Notes under the pieces: generated by a model | Told to the model about the DNA's origin: nothing | Database searches by the model: none | What the model saw: the letters and a program-made list of their open reading frames with translations, nothing else | In this document: positions 44,601 to 58,488 of the stretch, piece after piece | How the letters are laid out: each line of letters opens with the position of its first letter | Position numbering within the stretch: position 1 is the first letter of the stretch | NCBI GenBank assembly: GCA_028386065.3 | Contig: JAKUCV010003188.1 | Coordinates: 3,541 to 67,540 of the forward strand | Reading direction: 5' to 3' | DNA: 64,000 nt | Origin: Turnera subulata | Taxonomy: Eukaryota > Streptophyta > Magnoliopsida > Malpighiales > Passifloraceae | Translations under genes and position numbers: made by a program

Positions 44601-47600
44601 CACGTTTGCTTTACCATTCAAAAGCTAATGAAGTGGCACCTAAATGTGAATATAAGTGCACCAATAAGATCTTGTACTGCCATACATATCTGCAAAATAC
44701 AAAATCATGTACACAAGTAAGTTCCAAATGTAAAAAGCCCCCGCAGCGCAACTTGCACGGTAGTTGAGGAGCTCTGGAACTGTTAAATGACATTTTAATA
44801 TCACAACAAAAATAGTAAACTGCACACTTGACTAACCGTCGGATCATCAAGCCAAACTCCAATAGCATTATCACTTCCACAAAGTAGCCAAAATGTCTCG
44901 TACGCCAGAATAGCTAAACAACAACAGGGCAAGGTCATAACATCTCACTGGAAATAACCTCCATGATATTTTTAAGAAAGCAAGTTCAGTAACATTTGGC
45001 ATGTACAAATTCTTTCATGCAGGCGAGAAATACAGCTTGGATGTATTCATAAAGAGAATTTCAGAAAAGGTAACACCATCTGGCATCCTGCCTTGATTAA
45101 AAGAGGTGTCGGACTTAACACGAATGGATATGCTTTCAAAAGGTCGTATACACTAGTGTTCTACTTAACAAACAGTCACTCAGGATGCATATTATAAATA
45201 TAAACAATCGTCAAGGCAAATGAAGCATACTATACCAAATATGGATATCCAAAGTTTACCAAAAAGCCTTTTCACATCAGCAAATTGAACATTATGAAAA
45301 AGTAAGCAATATGTATAGCATCTGCAAATACACAGGATAGATTTTTTGCACAAACTGAAAGTGAAAAAGCAGTATCTTTTGATGAAAAGCATCAAAAGGA
45401 CAAGCCAACCTCCCAGGATTTCCCTTTAGCGGTACCACAAGTGGGTGGGTAAGGAAAAAATGATTGTTCTTCAGGGAATTTCAGAAACAAAAAAGGAATA
45501 AATTGAAAAATATGCATTGTAAACTGATAATGACTAAAAGGAAATGCCTCCCAGTGAATCCAAAGACGCATGTCATAGACTAAAGGAGTTGATAACCTGA
45601 CCAGCTGAATTCTGTAAAATACAACTAGTCAAGGAATCGACTCATGAAGATGTACAACTATACTGCATTTTAACCCCATCAATCATGTCTGCATCATGCA
45701 TAAATAGCATATCCAAATGGTTGAAACATCAAAGAATATACCTGAACCAACAGATTGCATGCCAGAGATAGCAACTCCTCTCCATGCATACTCTCTTGAG
45801 GATCCAGGTCTCTCGACAGCGGGAGAGCTTTACAAAATGACTCCACCATTTGCATAGCAGATCTCTCTAATTCTGTGAAAGAACAGGAGAAGCAAACATC
45901 AGTCAATCTAAAGTTAATCAAATACAAAAGTGAACATAGAAAAAGCAAGGAAAAGCAGAAACACAACTGAGAGTGAATACACAATGGGATCCAAACTTTG
46001 TAGTTATAAAAATCAGAATTATATGAATACCTCTACACACTAAACACAAGTAGATCTCGTATAGCAAAAACAGAGAAAATATGGAAGTGTGGATGGAAAG
46101 AAATCAAACATTGGACATGCAGAAGCCGACAAAAAGGCTGAAAGTGGGTGTTTGAGTGTCAATGTAGTGTCTGAACTCTGAAAAAGAGAGACGTACCAAC
46201 AACAGAAAGGTTGTGTACTTTTCCAACCAACTCTTGCAATTTGAATATTGTTATTGACTGCCCAAGCGCTTTAGTTGGGACTTCTGTAAAGGAGTTGCAG
46301 GTTTCCATCAATTTCTGCATAAACTCACTCTTCTTATGTGGAGTTAATACTTGAAGAAACATTTCAACATCAGCACTAAAGCAGCCTAAGTGACCAAACC
46401 TGTGTCCAATGGCAAGAAAAGATTAATATGATACAATCATGTTTTTTTGCAAATATACCACATAAAAGAATCTGAATATCTTTCCACAAAAGTCTGGAAT
46501 TTGATTTAAGGCGTATTTAGAAAGGACAAGAGGCAGAAGGGAAACAGAGCAGAAGGAAATGATTTCAGAAAGGAGGCAAGTAAGAGTGAGACACTATCAT
46601 CTATATATATGGACAAGTGGCAAAGGCAAGGAACACAGACATTCCTATCGTTATTTTATCAGAAGGTGAAAAGGAAGGTTTGTAAGTAGAAAGAAACCAA
46701 TTTATCTTTTGTACAGGTATAAACTCAGTTGACTACGGAATTTCAGTGAACATAAACACAAAGCATAATCTAATAGTATTAAGAAAAGAAGATTGCAGCA
46801 TACTTGGAAAAATATTGCATTAGACCCTCCACTATGTCATCATCGCTGCCTTTTCCACGCAAGTGCTTCCTCCTTTCAATTTCAACCATTGCTAAATGTG
46901 GACACCTAATGAAATCATTATTGGTGTCTTCTTGCAATTTTTGCATGAAAGCCGATGCAGTTGATATACGAGAATCAAACTGCATGTCCAATTTCCATAA
47001 ACCAAATTTACTATCAAATAGTATCAGTGACGCTATGGCATACTGCAAAGCGGATGCAAAATCAGAATCAAATGAAAGAGTTCTGAAGATACCAATTCAT
47101 CTGCCAAATGTGAGACTTTGCACTCCACAAATTTTGGAGGATGAATAGGATCACTGTTGGCCTCATTGCTCCAGCTGCTGTCATCCTCTAGCAAACAGCC
47201 TATATAATGTAGGAAACACTCCCAGTCATCAGGGCTGCCAGTTGAACAAAACAATATAAACATTAAAAAAGCCTGTGCAAAAGTAAAATAATCAAAAAGT
47301 AAACATCCAGGAATATAACAACTAATACTCGCATTTGCAAACAAACTTAAGCATTGGGTCTCGACTCAGTGCTTAGCAACAGAAGCAATACTGTTTGAAG
47401 AGATAATTCAAGTATGCAATGTGAAATTAGAAACAGATCAATCTATGGCAGGCAGCAAAGGCAGGACAAAAGACTGTGCAGTGACAATAAAAGAAATAAG
47501 AGCTTAGGATATGCAGCAGACCATAATGCTTCACATAACAACAAGGATGATAAAAACCATTTTTGCCACACAAAGTCAGGAAGACATCACGGGCATCTAG

Positions 47601-50600
47601 TAGCACCTTGAAACCATGTCTTTCCATTGGAAAGCAACTAAAAGCCATAAAAACTGAGCTATGCCGCAGCAAAGATGTTATGTTACAATATTTTAAACAG
47701 TATTGCCCAGAACCATGACTGAATGGCTTAAAAAGAATCTGGAGCTGTAGAAGAGATGGCAAACATTAATTTTTATGAGACACAAACATAAGTGGCACTG
47801 TAGGATTATGAATGTTCTTTCATTTGACATTGAGCGTACTAAATGCTTCTAACTGCTTCTAGTTGCTGAACGGGAAAAAGTCAAAACAATCCTTTGCTTC
47901 CACCAACATACCATTGTTCTAAAATCTTCTGATAAATGTTGGCTCCTGTAGTATAGTCACCTGACCGAGCAAGAAGCCTGCCCTGTCAACTTAAAGTCAG
48001 CAAGTACAAGATAATAAGGAAACCACAAGACACTGTCACCACAATCCACGGCACATCAAATTTTAAACTTCAAAGAGGAAATTTTACGAGGATTCTTGAA
48101 TTTTTTTCAGAAAAGAATATGAAAAACACACCAATACTTGTATTTTATGGACAAAGAAATGAATAACAGCTTCATATTGACATGCTACCCACTCTCTTTA
48201 TCTAATCCTCATTACATGACAGTTTAAGGTAACTTCACACATTCTTCAAATCCAACACTGTAAAGATCACTACAATATTTAAAAGCGATACCACGCAGCA
48301 GGGGAGGAAAAGAAGACCAACAGATAAAGCTCCAGAAAGTACCTGTATACGGAGTTTATCAACATCAATCATTAAAAGTGATCCTAATTTTCCAGATAGA
48401 ATTTCCAATGCATCACTGTACTTTGCTTGTTGTTCCAATATAGACAGATAAACAATAAGAGCTACAACAAAATTTTCAACCACTTGTCAGAATCAACAGG
48501 GAACAAAGAGTAGATTAAGAAACTAAATGGAAATCTGGAAAAGATATCCACCTTCAGGCTCATGTAAGCTGTGGGAGGCAACATGTTTCTTAATTAATCC
48601 TTCAGCTAAGAGTAAAAGTTTCTCTCCTCCATTGCCACAAAACACCTGCCGAAAATGTATAGGCAACAAAGCAAGCAGCAGGAATAACAAATTCAGAACA
48701 GTATGCATAAATTGGGGATAAGTAAAAGCATGTCTACACTGCACAAGCCCACACAACCTGTCATGTATATAAGTAGCACCTGAAGCTACATTTACAAAGA
48801 TGCTTTCGACTAAATGCATGAAAAATTACTAGGGCTACAATTTCATTAGGTAAGGAAGAAAAGAGGGGGAAAACAAAAAGCTTGCCAAGGTAATAGAATA
48901 TGCTCGGTCCAAATTAGCTGAGACTGAAAGCATTACTGAACCGCAGAATAATTGCATCAACATATCTAAATGAGTTAACAGATAGTATATGTTTCTGAAT
49001 TACGATAAGGCAAAAGAGCCTCTCCATACAAGTAGAGAACAAAAGACATGGATATTCTAAATGTGAGACTAGCACATTGTGCAATGCAGCTGCTTAAGCA
49101 AACAAACACTATTTGGCCATAAAGCAATTACAAATTGGTGGATGTGGGGTGAGGTCAGGTTTGCAGAAGCTCAAGTTTGGAAGTCTACGGAAAATATTGA
49201 AGGAAACGAGACACCCGAAACATAAACCACTGTAACTCAAGTTTAGACTCTGAAATCCGACATGAGAAGCTGCATATCCCTACTATGCAGAAGGTGGTGG
49301 CAGAAGAAAGATAGGTCACCAAAGAAGAAGATGACCTCTTAAGTGACTTCTGCAGTAGACACAATGGCATGCATCGAAGCAGAAAAATTGTTACACCCAA
49401 TAATCAGGATAGGGTTTCTAAAGGCGCTTGAAATATGTGTTAATTACATGGCACAGCCGCCATTCTCAAATGTTGACTAGAAAACCATTTGCAATGTCTC
49501 AAACCTGCAACCAGATTGGACTGCTGAGCCGCCACAACCATCAACAGATAATATCTTGGATTTCCAGACCAAAGGTTTTGAGCAACCCAAACTGCATATG
49601 AAATGCTTTCTTTAAAACAGTTTTATTCGAACTACATCTAACTCAAAATATTCAACGTCCATTTGATGCCTATCAAGCAAACACGTTTTCACAAGTTTCC
49701 TTTTTTTCGGGCCAATTCCCATCGACATTCTAATTCCATTCAATGCACACTCTGAAAGAACTGCAGAAGCAATTTTCTTTTTCCCCCATAAACAAAGATA
49801 AACAAACCTAATGCATCAATTATGAAGGGGTCCTAAAAGCATAAATGCCAAACAAATCAGTCCCACAATCCTTTTGCCGGTTAACTTCCAATAGAAAATG
49901 AAAGATATACGCTAACCACCACTCTATTATTATCTGATCTCCCGGGTGAGAAAACTAACAGAGAACCCTTGCATAATCACTAAAGACAGAAACAGAAAAC
50001 AATAAGAACCTGTAATTGGATGCTACAAACTGCCCAGAGCAAGAACCTCTCTTCCCCGGCCAGCTTGTACATTTTGATCGAGGTCTACAAAAATACAACA
50101 ACAAACACCTGGTTAACCCAAAAAAAAAAAAAGAAAAATCCTCAAAAGAATAAGACTATAACAGGAGCCAAACCAACAGCCACACTAACCTGTTGCTGCT
50201 TTACAAACGAATACTCCCTCACATAGCAGTTAAACAACCCCATCATTAACTCCATATTGTTCGGAAACTTCCCACAGGCATGCTCGTAACAACTCGTCGC
50301 CAAATCCACTGATGCAAAATAACAATTTCACATTACAAAATATAAATATGATATAATATATTCAAAAAAAAAAAGAGCTAGCACTCAAGAAAAAAAAAAC
50401 TAAACTAACAGTGATCGAGGCGTTGGAAGACAATCTGGAGAGTGGAGAGGGTGAGGTCATCCATCAACAACGCGTCGTTCTTGTAGAGGAGCTCCTTCGA
50501 GTTCAAGCAAATCGCCAGCGCCTCCTCCGATTTCCCCATCCTTTCAAGCACCAACGCCTTGAGCGCCTAAACAAACAAACACACACAGCCAAAACAACAC

Positions 50601-50935
50601 ACACGTAACTAACTGACAAAACAAAACAAAACAAACAAACAAAATAGTCGTCGTCGTCGTCGGCAGTAACTGAAAAAAACGAACGAACGAACTGCTCATT
50701 GTGAAAAAAAGAATTTTAAAAAGCAGTAACGGAATGGAGGAGGAGGAGGAGGAGGATTCTTTTGTGTAACGGTTAATTAATGACTTACTAGGGCGTAAGG
50801 GGAGTTGGGGAACTTGGTGAGGACAGTGGCGCAGTGCTTGAGCGCGGTCTTGAACTGGCGGGAGTCGATGGCGTCCCAGATTGGGCGGACGCGGCGCTCC
50901 GGGATGCCGCCGGCGAGGCCGAACTTGGAGGCCAT
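41617..50935 (-). CDS. NAA25: NatB N-terminal acetyltransferase auxiliary subunit NAA25 (about 1,011 aa)
   Basis: NAA25 (TCU2/MDM20 family) binds the ribosome and the catalytic NAA20 to acetylate N-terminal Met-Asp/Glu/Asn/Gln. Nineteen exons on the minus strand, phase-consistent: 50,935-50,789; 50,566-50,410; 50,308-50,190; 50,084-50,010; 48,645-48,552; 48,461-48,343; 47,982-47,912; 47,234-47,093; 46,979-46,804; 46,399-46,197; 45,872-45,742; 44,913-44,837; 44,689-44,615; 44,372-44,180; 43,796-43,677; 43,604-43,466; 43,232-43,192; 43,028-42,774; 42,318-41,617. The N terminus MASKFGLAGGIPERRVRPIW and TPR-like helical repeats are typical, as are FVELSNEIGSKTLTFNEDL and RPWWTPTSEKNYLLGPFEG. The length is close to the Arabidopsis protein. 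A GA repeat lies just upstream of the ATG (50,942-50,959). Exon 9 was chosen to begin FDSRIS rather than at an alternative AG 62 bp upstream, because family members lack the extra residues. Confidence 0.93.
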
Positions 50936-51081
50936 GAGAGGAGAGAGAGAGAGAGAGAGCGAGTAAAGTAAAATAAGAGAGTGACGGTTACTGCGTTGGT
51001 GGAAGAGGAAGAGATAGTAGTAGGTTGGTGTGGGGGGATTTGTTGGGCCGTGAAAGTGAGAAAAGGAAACCTAGTTTTCAT

Positions 51082-52357
51082 TTTTTGGGGGGTGTTTGGG
51101 TGCGGGTGTGGAGTGAGCTAAGGAGGGGAACAAGTGGAGACTGCACCGGGACACGACGGTAAAACATCCAAGATCTAGGGAATGAAATTTCCAACGTGGT
51201 GGGTCGAGCTTGGACTATTCATATGTATTCTACATGTTGATTTACAGACTATTACCACCTGTAGCTTAATTTGCTTTTGATTCTCATTGTAACTAAAAAA
51301 AAAAATATACCAATCAAAGCTCGAATCGATTAGGCTCCTCCACTTATTACTTTAAACTTGAACTAATTTGATTAAACTTGGCTCGGATGTAAAGGTTTAG
51401 TATGTTCCTTTAGATTCGACTAAGAGTTTGAGAAAATCAAGTTCGGGATTAGGCTCAACTTGTTACTTTAACCTTGAACTAACTTGATTAAACTTTGCTT
51501 GAATACATAGATTTAGAATGCTCCTTTAGATTCTACTAAGGGTTTGAGAAAATCAAGCTCTAAAGTTGAACTAACTTGATTAAACTTGGCATGGATTCAT
51601 AGATTTGGTATGGTCCTTTATATTCAACTAAGAGTTTGAGTAGGCCCGTGAATCTAACGAGTCCAATAATACGAAGCTCAAGCTCAATAAAACCGAAAAT
51701 GAATTTAAATTATCATTAAGGAATAGCTCACGAGTAACTTAATGTACTTACGGCTTTATATAATCATCCCCTAATCGACTGCCATTACCAATTACTATCC
51801 GATTAAATGGTAAGAAATTCAGTATTCTTTTTTCAAAAAAAGTATCAAATTGTATCCTACTTTTATATATGGAACACTAACAGTCAAGGTGGGTGGGTAT
51901 GGGATTTGGGTAGCCCTAGTGTATATATATATAAAAAAAAAACAATGTTAAAGATTAATTAGTTTGCGATGAGACTTTTTTTTATCCCCAATAGAATTTG
52001 TAATGTGACTGAGAAAACTTCAGTTCGTTGAAACTTTTAACAGAGATATTTGATTAATTGTCGTTAAATGAAGGGAGGGGCACTTCCTATTTCAAAATAA
52101 TAGCAACGGAGTGACATACATTGCACTATTTGCAGTGGCAAAAAACAATAATAGCCTTATGGGACAATTTTGATGTTCATGTGTCAATACATGCAAACAA
52201 TATTATTGAGAATTTGTCAAACAATAGAAGTTCTAAGAAGCCAAAATCCAAAACATTGCCCGGAAAAAGGTGTTACAGATTGAGAACATAGATAATATTA
52301 ATGCCCAACACCACATTATTGATCAAAGACTCCATGTAAGAATTGCCCCAAGTACAT
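51082..52357. other. Intergenic region between NAA25 and SYP71
   Basis: The region 50,936 to about 51,130 is the NAA25 leader and promoter. A three-copy repeat occupies 51,330-51,640. The rest is AT-rich; the portion from about 52,200 to 52,357 is likely SYP71 3' UTR. No gene seen. Confidence 0.5.
51330..51640 (+). repeat. Three-copy diverged tandem repeat (about 92-116 bp)
   Basis: The phrase TTGAACTAAnTTGATTAAACT begins at 51,358, 51,474 and 51,566. Each copy continues through a CCTTTAgATTCnACTAAG phrase to a final GAGTTTGAG or GGTTTGAG phrase. The third copy follows after only 92 bp because its left part is deleted. Confidence 0.8.
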
Positions 52358-54096
52358 TTAGTTAAGTATGCTGCAACAAAAAAGACATGAATTCATTAGG
52401 CAATGGTTATAAGCAGGAAAGCAAAATTTGATATATAGGATTAGTAAATGAGAGGAAGAATAGGAAGCTTACTTGTATAGATAGGATGCAATTCCTAGGA
52501 TTACACAAAGCAGAATAATATCAATGCAGAAATTCCGACTGGATCTTATCTGAAAAAAAAAAAAAAAGCAGAAAAGTTATTAATTCTCATGGAATCATGC
52601 ATAGACAGTTCATGAGAGACAGCACAAGGTGAAAAATGTTTGAATCTTTAATTACCTCAACAAGAGTTTTCTTGAGCCTAACATTTGTATTTCTAAGATC
52701 TGAAGTTGCTTTGTCCACCTACAAAACCAGCACAAAACATATATATATTATCTACATTGCTTCTCATTTCTAATTGATTGAGAAGTATTAGGTGAAGGGT
52801 CAAAACTAATGCTTACCTTAGTTTCAATCTCATCAATCAAGGGAACCTGCCTATCTAGTTCCTGGGGACATAAAACCAAAAAAATTGAAGTCTCCATCTA
52901 CATTTTTGCAGGAGCTATGTCATATATAAGTGAAATGTGTATGTAGAAAACCTACCTCACTCATATCCTGGGCTAGATTTTTCAGCACATCAAGTCCTTC
53001 TGATATGACATCAAGACCTTCATCCTGTGGAAATGAGGAAGTGGAGAAGTAAATAAGAAAATATTGGTTATAGACTATAGTCCTAATGATCAAATCTTCT
53101 TCCTCAAATGATACTATAGTTTTATGGTATACATCAAAACAAGCTAATCAAATTAGGTATCTTACATGCCTGTTTCAATTTTCTCCTTTCATGCTCTTGC
53201 CTGAACGCACTTGATTCTTCACTTTCTTGAAAAAACTCATCATTAAGGTGTGCATCTACATTTTTTTCAAAAGAAACAATCAAAATCAACCATAATGTTA
53301 CATCCACATAGGGTTTTTTTTCCTATAATTCAAGTGAGTTTTAACAGTGTTATTAAGGATGCTAATCACCTGATGTATCAAACTTGATATTGTTTGATGC
53401 AGAACCTGCCCATCCTCCTTTGTCATCTGCTCTTGTAGTCCCATCAGGTATGGCTTGAATCCTATCTGGAAGAGAAAGAACCCAATCGGCCCGAATGAGG
53501 TGTTCTTCTTTTGAAAGTCCTTTAACCTGCAATTATGCAGCAATCCATCATATTAAATCATTAACTTTGTTCTCTAGAGGCTTGTGTATGAAGACATAAT
53601 AGCTTGGACAACAAGATAATCATGCTGATAACAAAAATTCCAAAACTATTAAAAATTTTCAGTGAATGCAGACCTGTTCAAATAAATGCAACAATCAGAT
53701 TACTGAGCATATAATGTTACCTTCTTTTTAGCCAATTTGGCTAGCTTAGGGACTTCATCCATCAATCTTGCCTTAATCCTTCGAATCTCTGCATTCTTAG
53801 CTGCAACAGAAGCTCTGTTGGTCTCCATTGCAACAACGTCAGCTTTCTGCATAGACCAAAACAATAACAATAATCAGATTGAATACAGGGAAAAAAAGAA
53901 AACAAAGAGCAAACTATTAGCTTGACTTTAAAAAACATACATTGAGAGCAGACTCGATCTCGGCTTCAACGGCAGCGTATTGGTGAGCAAAAGTGTCATC
54001 GCCATAGGCATTAAGCTCACGCTGTTTCTCAATGTCATATTTCTCATAACGTTTGCATATATCATCAACACGGAATAAAATATCAATCACACTCAT
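52358..54096 (-). CDS. SYP71: Qc-SNARE of the SYP7 family (263 aa)
   Basis: A plant-specific Qc-SNARE of the plasma membrane/ER that takes part in vesicle fusion, including cytokinesis. Nine coding exons: 54,096-53,941; 53,846-53,721; 53,526-53,370; 53,255-53,170; 53,024-52,956; 52,861-52,817; 52,718-52,656; 52,549-52,473; 52,370-52,358. Starts MSVIDILFRVDDICKRYEKY; SNARE motif about residues 165-235 (DEGLDVISEGLDVLKNLAQD, ELDRQVPLIDEIETK); membrane anchor near the end (CIDIILLCVILGIASYLY). The intron after exon 4 uses GC rather than GT (CAG|GCATGT), the only choice that keeps the frame. The last coding exon is 13 bp (adds part of Asn, Ile-Leu-Asn and TAA); without it the protein would end at an in-intron TAA one codon later. 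Arabidopsis SYP71 has 266 aa. Confidence 0.93.
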
Positions 54097-55246
54097 TTTT
54101 AATTAATCTTCTAGGTAGTTCTAGTGTTTTGGTTCCTATCCTGGGTATTGTTTGATTGATTGATTGATTGATTGCTTTGGTGGAGAGAATCCAAAAAGAA
54201 TTGCGAGACAAGGAAGGAGAAGGAGGGTTCTTCTCTCTCAGTCTCTATTTTTGGCATTGCTAGCAGGATTGTATTGTTTTGGCTTGGTTCTAAAATTAGA
54301 AGTGAAATGGTTTTGAACACCAATTTTTGCGGGCTTGTTGCTGAAAAAGAACACCACCACCAATGCCAAGCTATTCTGTGCCACAATTTGAAACCTTCCT
54401 TTAAAACATGAAAAGACTACAGGGAGATGGTTAAATCTAATACTAATTGAATCTGACTTCTGTTTATTTGTGCTTCTTGTAAAAAATGTGGGATGGTTTT
54501 CATAAAGAAACAATAAACAAATAAAGGGAGATTCACCCACCATAATCAGGTCGACCCAAGTCGGATCAGATTCGGATTAGTCTTGGTCGACCCGGGTTGG
54601 ATCCGTATGTTTCCAGCCCTCGACAGTGACTGTCTCTGGAAGAAGCTCAATTCGGTTTGCTTTGTACATAAGCATAAAAGGCTCGGCCAGTTCTTTTTTT
54701 TTTTCTTTTCTTTTTTTCATTTCTTGTTTTCCATTATTCCACTCCCTCATTGTAGTTCTGCTTTTGGCAGAAATAGATATGAATCTTACCTTAAAAAATG
54801 AAACCTGCGATTTTCCTTTCTTTTGTATTGTTTTTTATCATTTTATTATAATCATGCTTACGAAATCTCAGTGCCAAGCTGATTTTTACTTATTATCCAA
54901 AGGATAATTATATGAAATCAATAGGGTCAATTCTAATGGTGATCAAATCATCTTTTTGCATTGCAATGGGCAAAATTAGTTAACAAACTCCACGCATTGG
55001 AAGTAATACATAAGCAAATTACTACAAGAGTCAAAAGTACGTTTTTACAATTGGAGTTAAAACAACTTAACAAAGGGAAAACTTGGAAAATCCACAATTG
55101 AAATGGAACTGCTACTACTACTCGTCGGCTCCCCCTTTTCTTTATTATTGCTATTGACTAATGAGTGTGATCCTATTCTCTCCTAAGCTTGTGTGCAATA
55201 ACAAAAGATAAAGAAAAGAGAAGGTTGAATTTACAAATGGCCACAT
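54097..55246. promoter_or_regulatory. SYP71 upstream region and SNX2 3' flank
   Basis: Holds a (TTGA)n tetranucleotide run at 54,152-54,174 close to the SYP71 start, a T-rich tract at about 54,690-54,720, and SNX2 3' UTR near 55,150-55,246. No gene or further element could be supported. Confidence 0.45.
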
Positions 55247-58200
55247 CTATGTGCTCTCCTTCACATATCCACTGGTTTCCTCGGCAACCTTTGCCCATAC
55301 ATTTGCAATTTTCTCCGCGTATCCCACCTGCAAGTGGAGTTTAAGACAAGTTAGATGACTCCTGCGACAAATAGAAATAAACAGCACAGACCCTCCTCAC
55401 CATATCCTAACACTTCATTTCTACTTATGTTAACATATAACATCTCCCATAACTAAAATTCTACACTAACCAACTGATGCTGCAGTAATATACAGGCAAA
55501 AGACTGCAGATATGAATCCTTCACGACAAGGACGGGAAACATAAATGGTACCTGGTTAAGTACAAATCCCTTTAACATGTTTGAGAAGTCTGCACGCCTC
55601 TCTCTGTCCAGCCTTTCTAGCTCGGTCCTGTTATTTTCCTGCAACCCAACCATCAGCAAGTCAAGTTGTAGCACATACAAGGAAATAAACAGAAAAATAA
55701 GCAGCTTCAAGAGAAGTTTGTAATGTATTTTTAACTATCATCAGAAGAAGAACATGTCCAATTTATTGCCAATATCTTTTGGATTTTAAAAGTGGCTAGT
55801 GCCAGGAGTAAGCTTCTTAACAGACAAGCTGATCACCACAGGAGTTTCCAAAAGGTAAACTTCACCAGGCCATGATATGCTGGAACCACTAAAGAGTTCC
55901 AACAGAGGTAAGACTTTAATACTTGTTCGGGCAATACAAAGAAGGAAACATTTGTTTGTTTAGAGTGGTTTCATTCAAAGCTCATAGACATGTTACCTAA
56001 TTAGCATAGCAAATAATGCATAAAGAAGTTAGTTTTCGGAAACAGATAGCAGGCAAATCCTAAAGACTAATGCCAAATATTGCTACACAGGTGTGCCTAG
56101 TTGTAGATTGCCTATAGCATTGGATAGCAGATTATTCATTATTAAACAAAAGCAAAGCACAGCACTCTCAAAACTAATTTACCTCTCTTCCACAATAGTG
56201 GCAAGCCCCGGACATATTACAATTTTGAAAGAAATAAACCTGTAAAATAGGGGAAAACTCTCCCTTTCTCTCACCCCTCTACCTTCAGTACATCGAATAT
56301 ATATAGCTCATAGTCGTAGGCTTAACAGTCCTGCAGCTAGACAGACTACTACTGTCATGTTCACAACGGGGACATTTGGGCAGTGGTACGCGGGAATGTT
56401 TTGCAAAGTTTAGTAAATAGCCTACCGTTGAATACTGAAATATTCACAGGCAAAAAAGCTCAACAAACATTAATCACAGAGACATAATTCCGAGACAAAC
56501 ATGATACCTTGATACGCTCATATTCTCTAATGGCCACACTTTTAGCATCCTCAGTGACTCTTATGGTTTCTTTCAGTTCCTCTATCTTACGAATCCTTGA
56601 CTTGTCACCACCAAATATTTTCGACGATGCAGCTTCAAGTTTTTCAGCCCTTGAATGCAAGGAGGCCAGTTCCGAAATAAGAGTCTGTACTGTCAACAAA
56701 GCACTGGATCGGTCCGAGAATGCAGCATGGACGGATAACATCAATCCTAGGTATTCGTGGAGTGTATCCTGCCAATGACACACAACGAACCTGATGTAGG
56801 GTAGAGAATAGAATACAGAATAGAGAACAATAGTGCCACATGAACAGTAACCGAGCCAACATAAAAATAAAATAAATATTAAAATACTAATAATTTTGCT
56901 CCTGGATCAGAACCACATATAAAACAATAGCCAAGATTCCTGCCAGCATTCTCTCATTCAAGAATTTGACATAGAGCTTGAACAACTGGACTCGTCAAGC
57001 TGAGCATTAATTGAAAAATCTGGCTAGCCTAAAGAAAACCTAGTACCAAGAACGGTTTAATCAACTAGTGAACTGAGAAACACAACCCACATTAAAACAT
57101 GTCACTACTAACCAAATGCTTGACAGTCTGTGCATTCAGCTCCCGGTAGAACCTACTTGCTTTCACAGCTGCAGTAGCCACATTTTTCATATCGGCAGCT
57201 CTTACTCTCTGCGAAGTAAACATTGCCTCCTGGTTCTCGAACTTAGTCAACTTAACAAACGCCAAACCAAGCTCCCCCATAGTCTCCCCCATATCTTGCT
57301 GAGCTTTCACCAATGTTTCAGCCTGAAAAGACAAAGGCCACGACATAACAATCACTACAAATTCACACATTTGATCGAGAAAACAACTAAGACCCAAATG
57401 AGAGAAAAATAGCCAATTCCCTCTACCTGCTGGGAAGCATTGCTAAGCTGCACCTCAAGATCCTGCATTTTCTCCTTCTTCTCCAAGAATTCCTTATCCT
57501 CCTCCACAACCGGAGGCCTGGCCCCGCCCCAATCATTCGCCACACTCTGCCTCAACTCCTTAAACAGCCTGAACAAATCCCTCCCTCCCCTCGCCGGCTG
57601 CGCCACCTCATGAGGCGCCACCACCACACTCTCGCTAAACAGCTGCTTCGGCAGCTTCACCGCCCCGTCCAGCATCCTCGACGCCACGTCGGTGCTCATC
57701 GCCAGCGGCAGCTTCCCCTGCACCTGCAGGAACACCCTCAGCTCGTCGCTCTTCTTGATCACGGGGTGCCCGGAGAGCCGCCTCAGGTACTTCTCCAGCG
57801 CCACCCTCCGCTGCTCCACGAACTCCTGCTTCTGCATCACCTGGCTCTCCACCACGCTCTTGTCCGGCCGGGGAGGCACGAAGTAACCCCTGTACGCCTC
57901 CGCGAGGCGGTCCGACAGGGTCACCACGTCCCGGAAGCGGCGGCGGACGCTGAACTCGGTGGCGTTGAAGGACGGTATGTTGGTGCGGGTGGTGATCAAG
58001 TAGGTGACGTAAGTGTTCCCCCCCGGGACGAGGGAGTTCCCGGTCTCCTGCTCCTTCTGGGGGTTAGAGACGGTGATCCGTATAGAATCGGGAGATCTAG
58101 AGAGCGAGTGAGGCGAATCCGAGGAGGACAGCGTGGGGCTATCGTGGCCGTTGATCTCGTTGACTCCGGCGGTCGTCTCGTCGAAGGGGCTGAACACGAC

Positions 58201-58488
58201 GTCGGTGTAGGCGGGGGGATCGATGTCGTGAGGGGAAGAGGAGGAGGAGACGGAGCTAGGGTTTCGGAGGAGGAGATCGTGGTAGGAGGACGGAGGAGCG
58301 AGGAGGGGATCGGAGTCGGCCGGGGTGGAGGTCATCGGCGGGGCGGAGAGGGGGTGGGAGGTGGAGGAGGAGGAGGATGACATGGCGCTGCGGTAAGTGG
58401 TGGAGAACGACGACTTGTCGTTTCTGTTGTTGGCATCGTCGTCGTCGAGGACCAGGCTCTCCATCCCTTCCTCCGATGATCCCATCAT
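55247..58488 (-). CDS. SNX2A: Sorting nexin 2 (566 aa)
   Basis: A retromer-associated sorting nexin that binds PI3P on endosomes and shapes tubules for recycling of vacuolar sorting receptors. Five exons: 58,488-57,427, 57,322-57,113, 56,768-56,508, 55,638-55,552 and 55,327-55,247, all phase 0 with GT-AG borders. Starts MMGSSEEGMESLVLDDDDAN; low-complexity Ser-rich N terminus; a PX domain around residues 140-250 (SVRRRFRDVVTLSDRL, the PI3P-binding Arg cluster); a BAR domain from about 320 to the end with predicted long helices (SIRITV precedes PX). The C terminus ends GYVKEST. Arabidopsis SNX2A/2B have about 570-590 aa. The 2A/2B choice rests on gene neighbourhood only. Confidence 0.94.

Noticed and set aside
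47043..47092. A 50-bp intron in NAA25 giving an exon that starts YAIASLILF
   Set aside because: Too short for a plant intron; an acceptor at 46,980 gives a 113-bp intron and a sequence matching the family.
57610..58380. 256-codon plus-strand frame opposite the SNX2 first exon
   Set aside because: The SNX2 frame shows PX-domain conservation; the opposite frame is a GC-rich low-complexity shadow.
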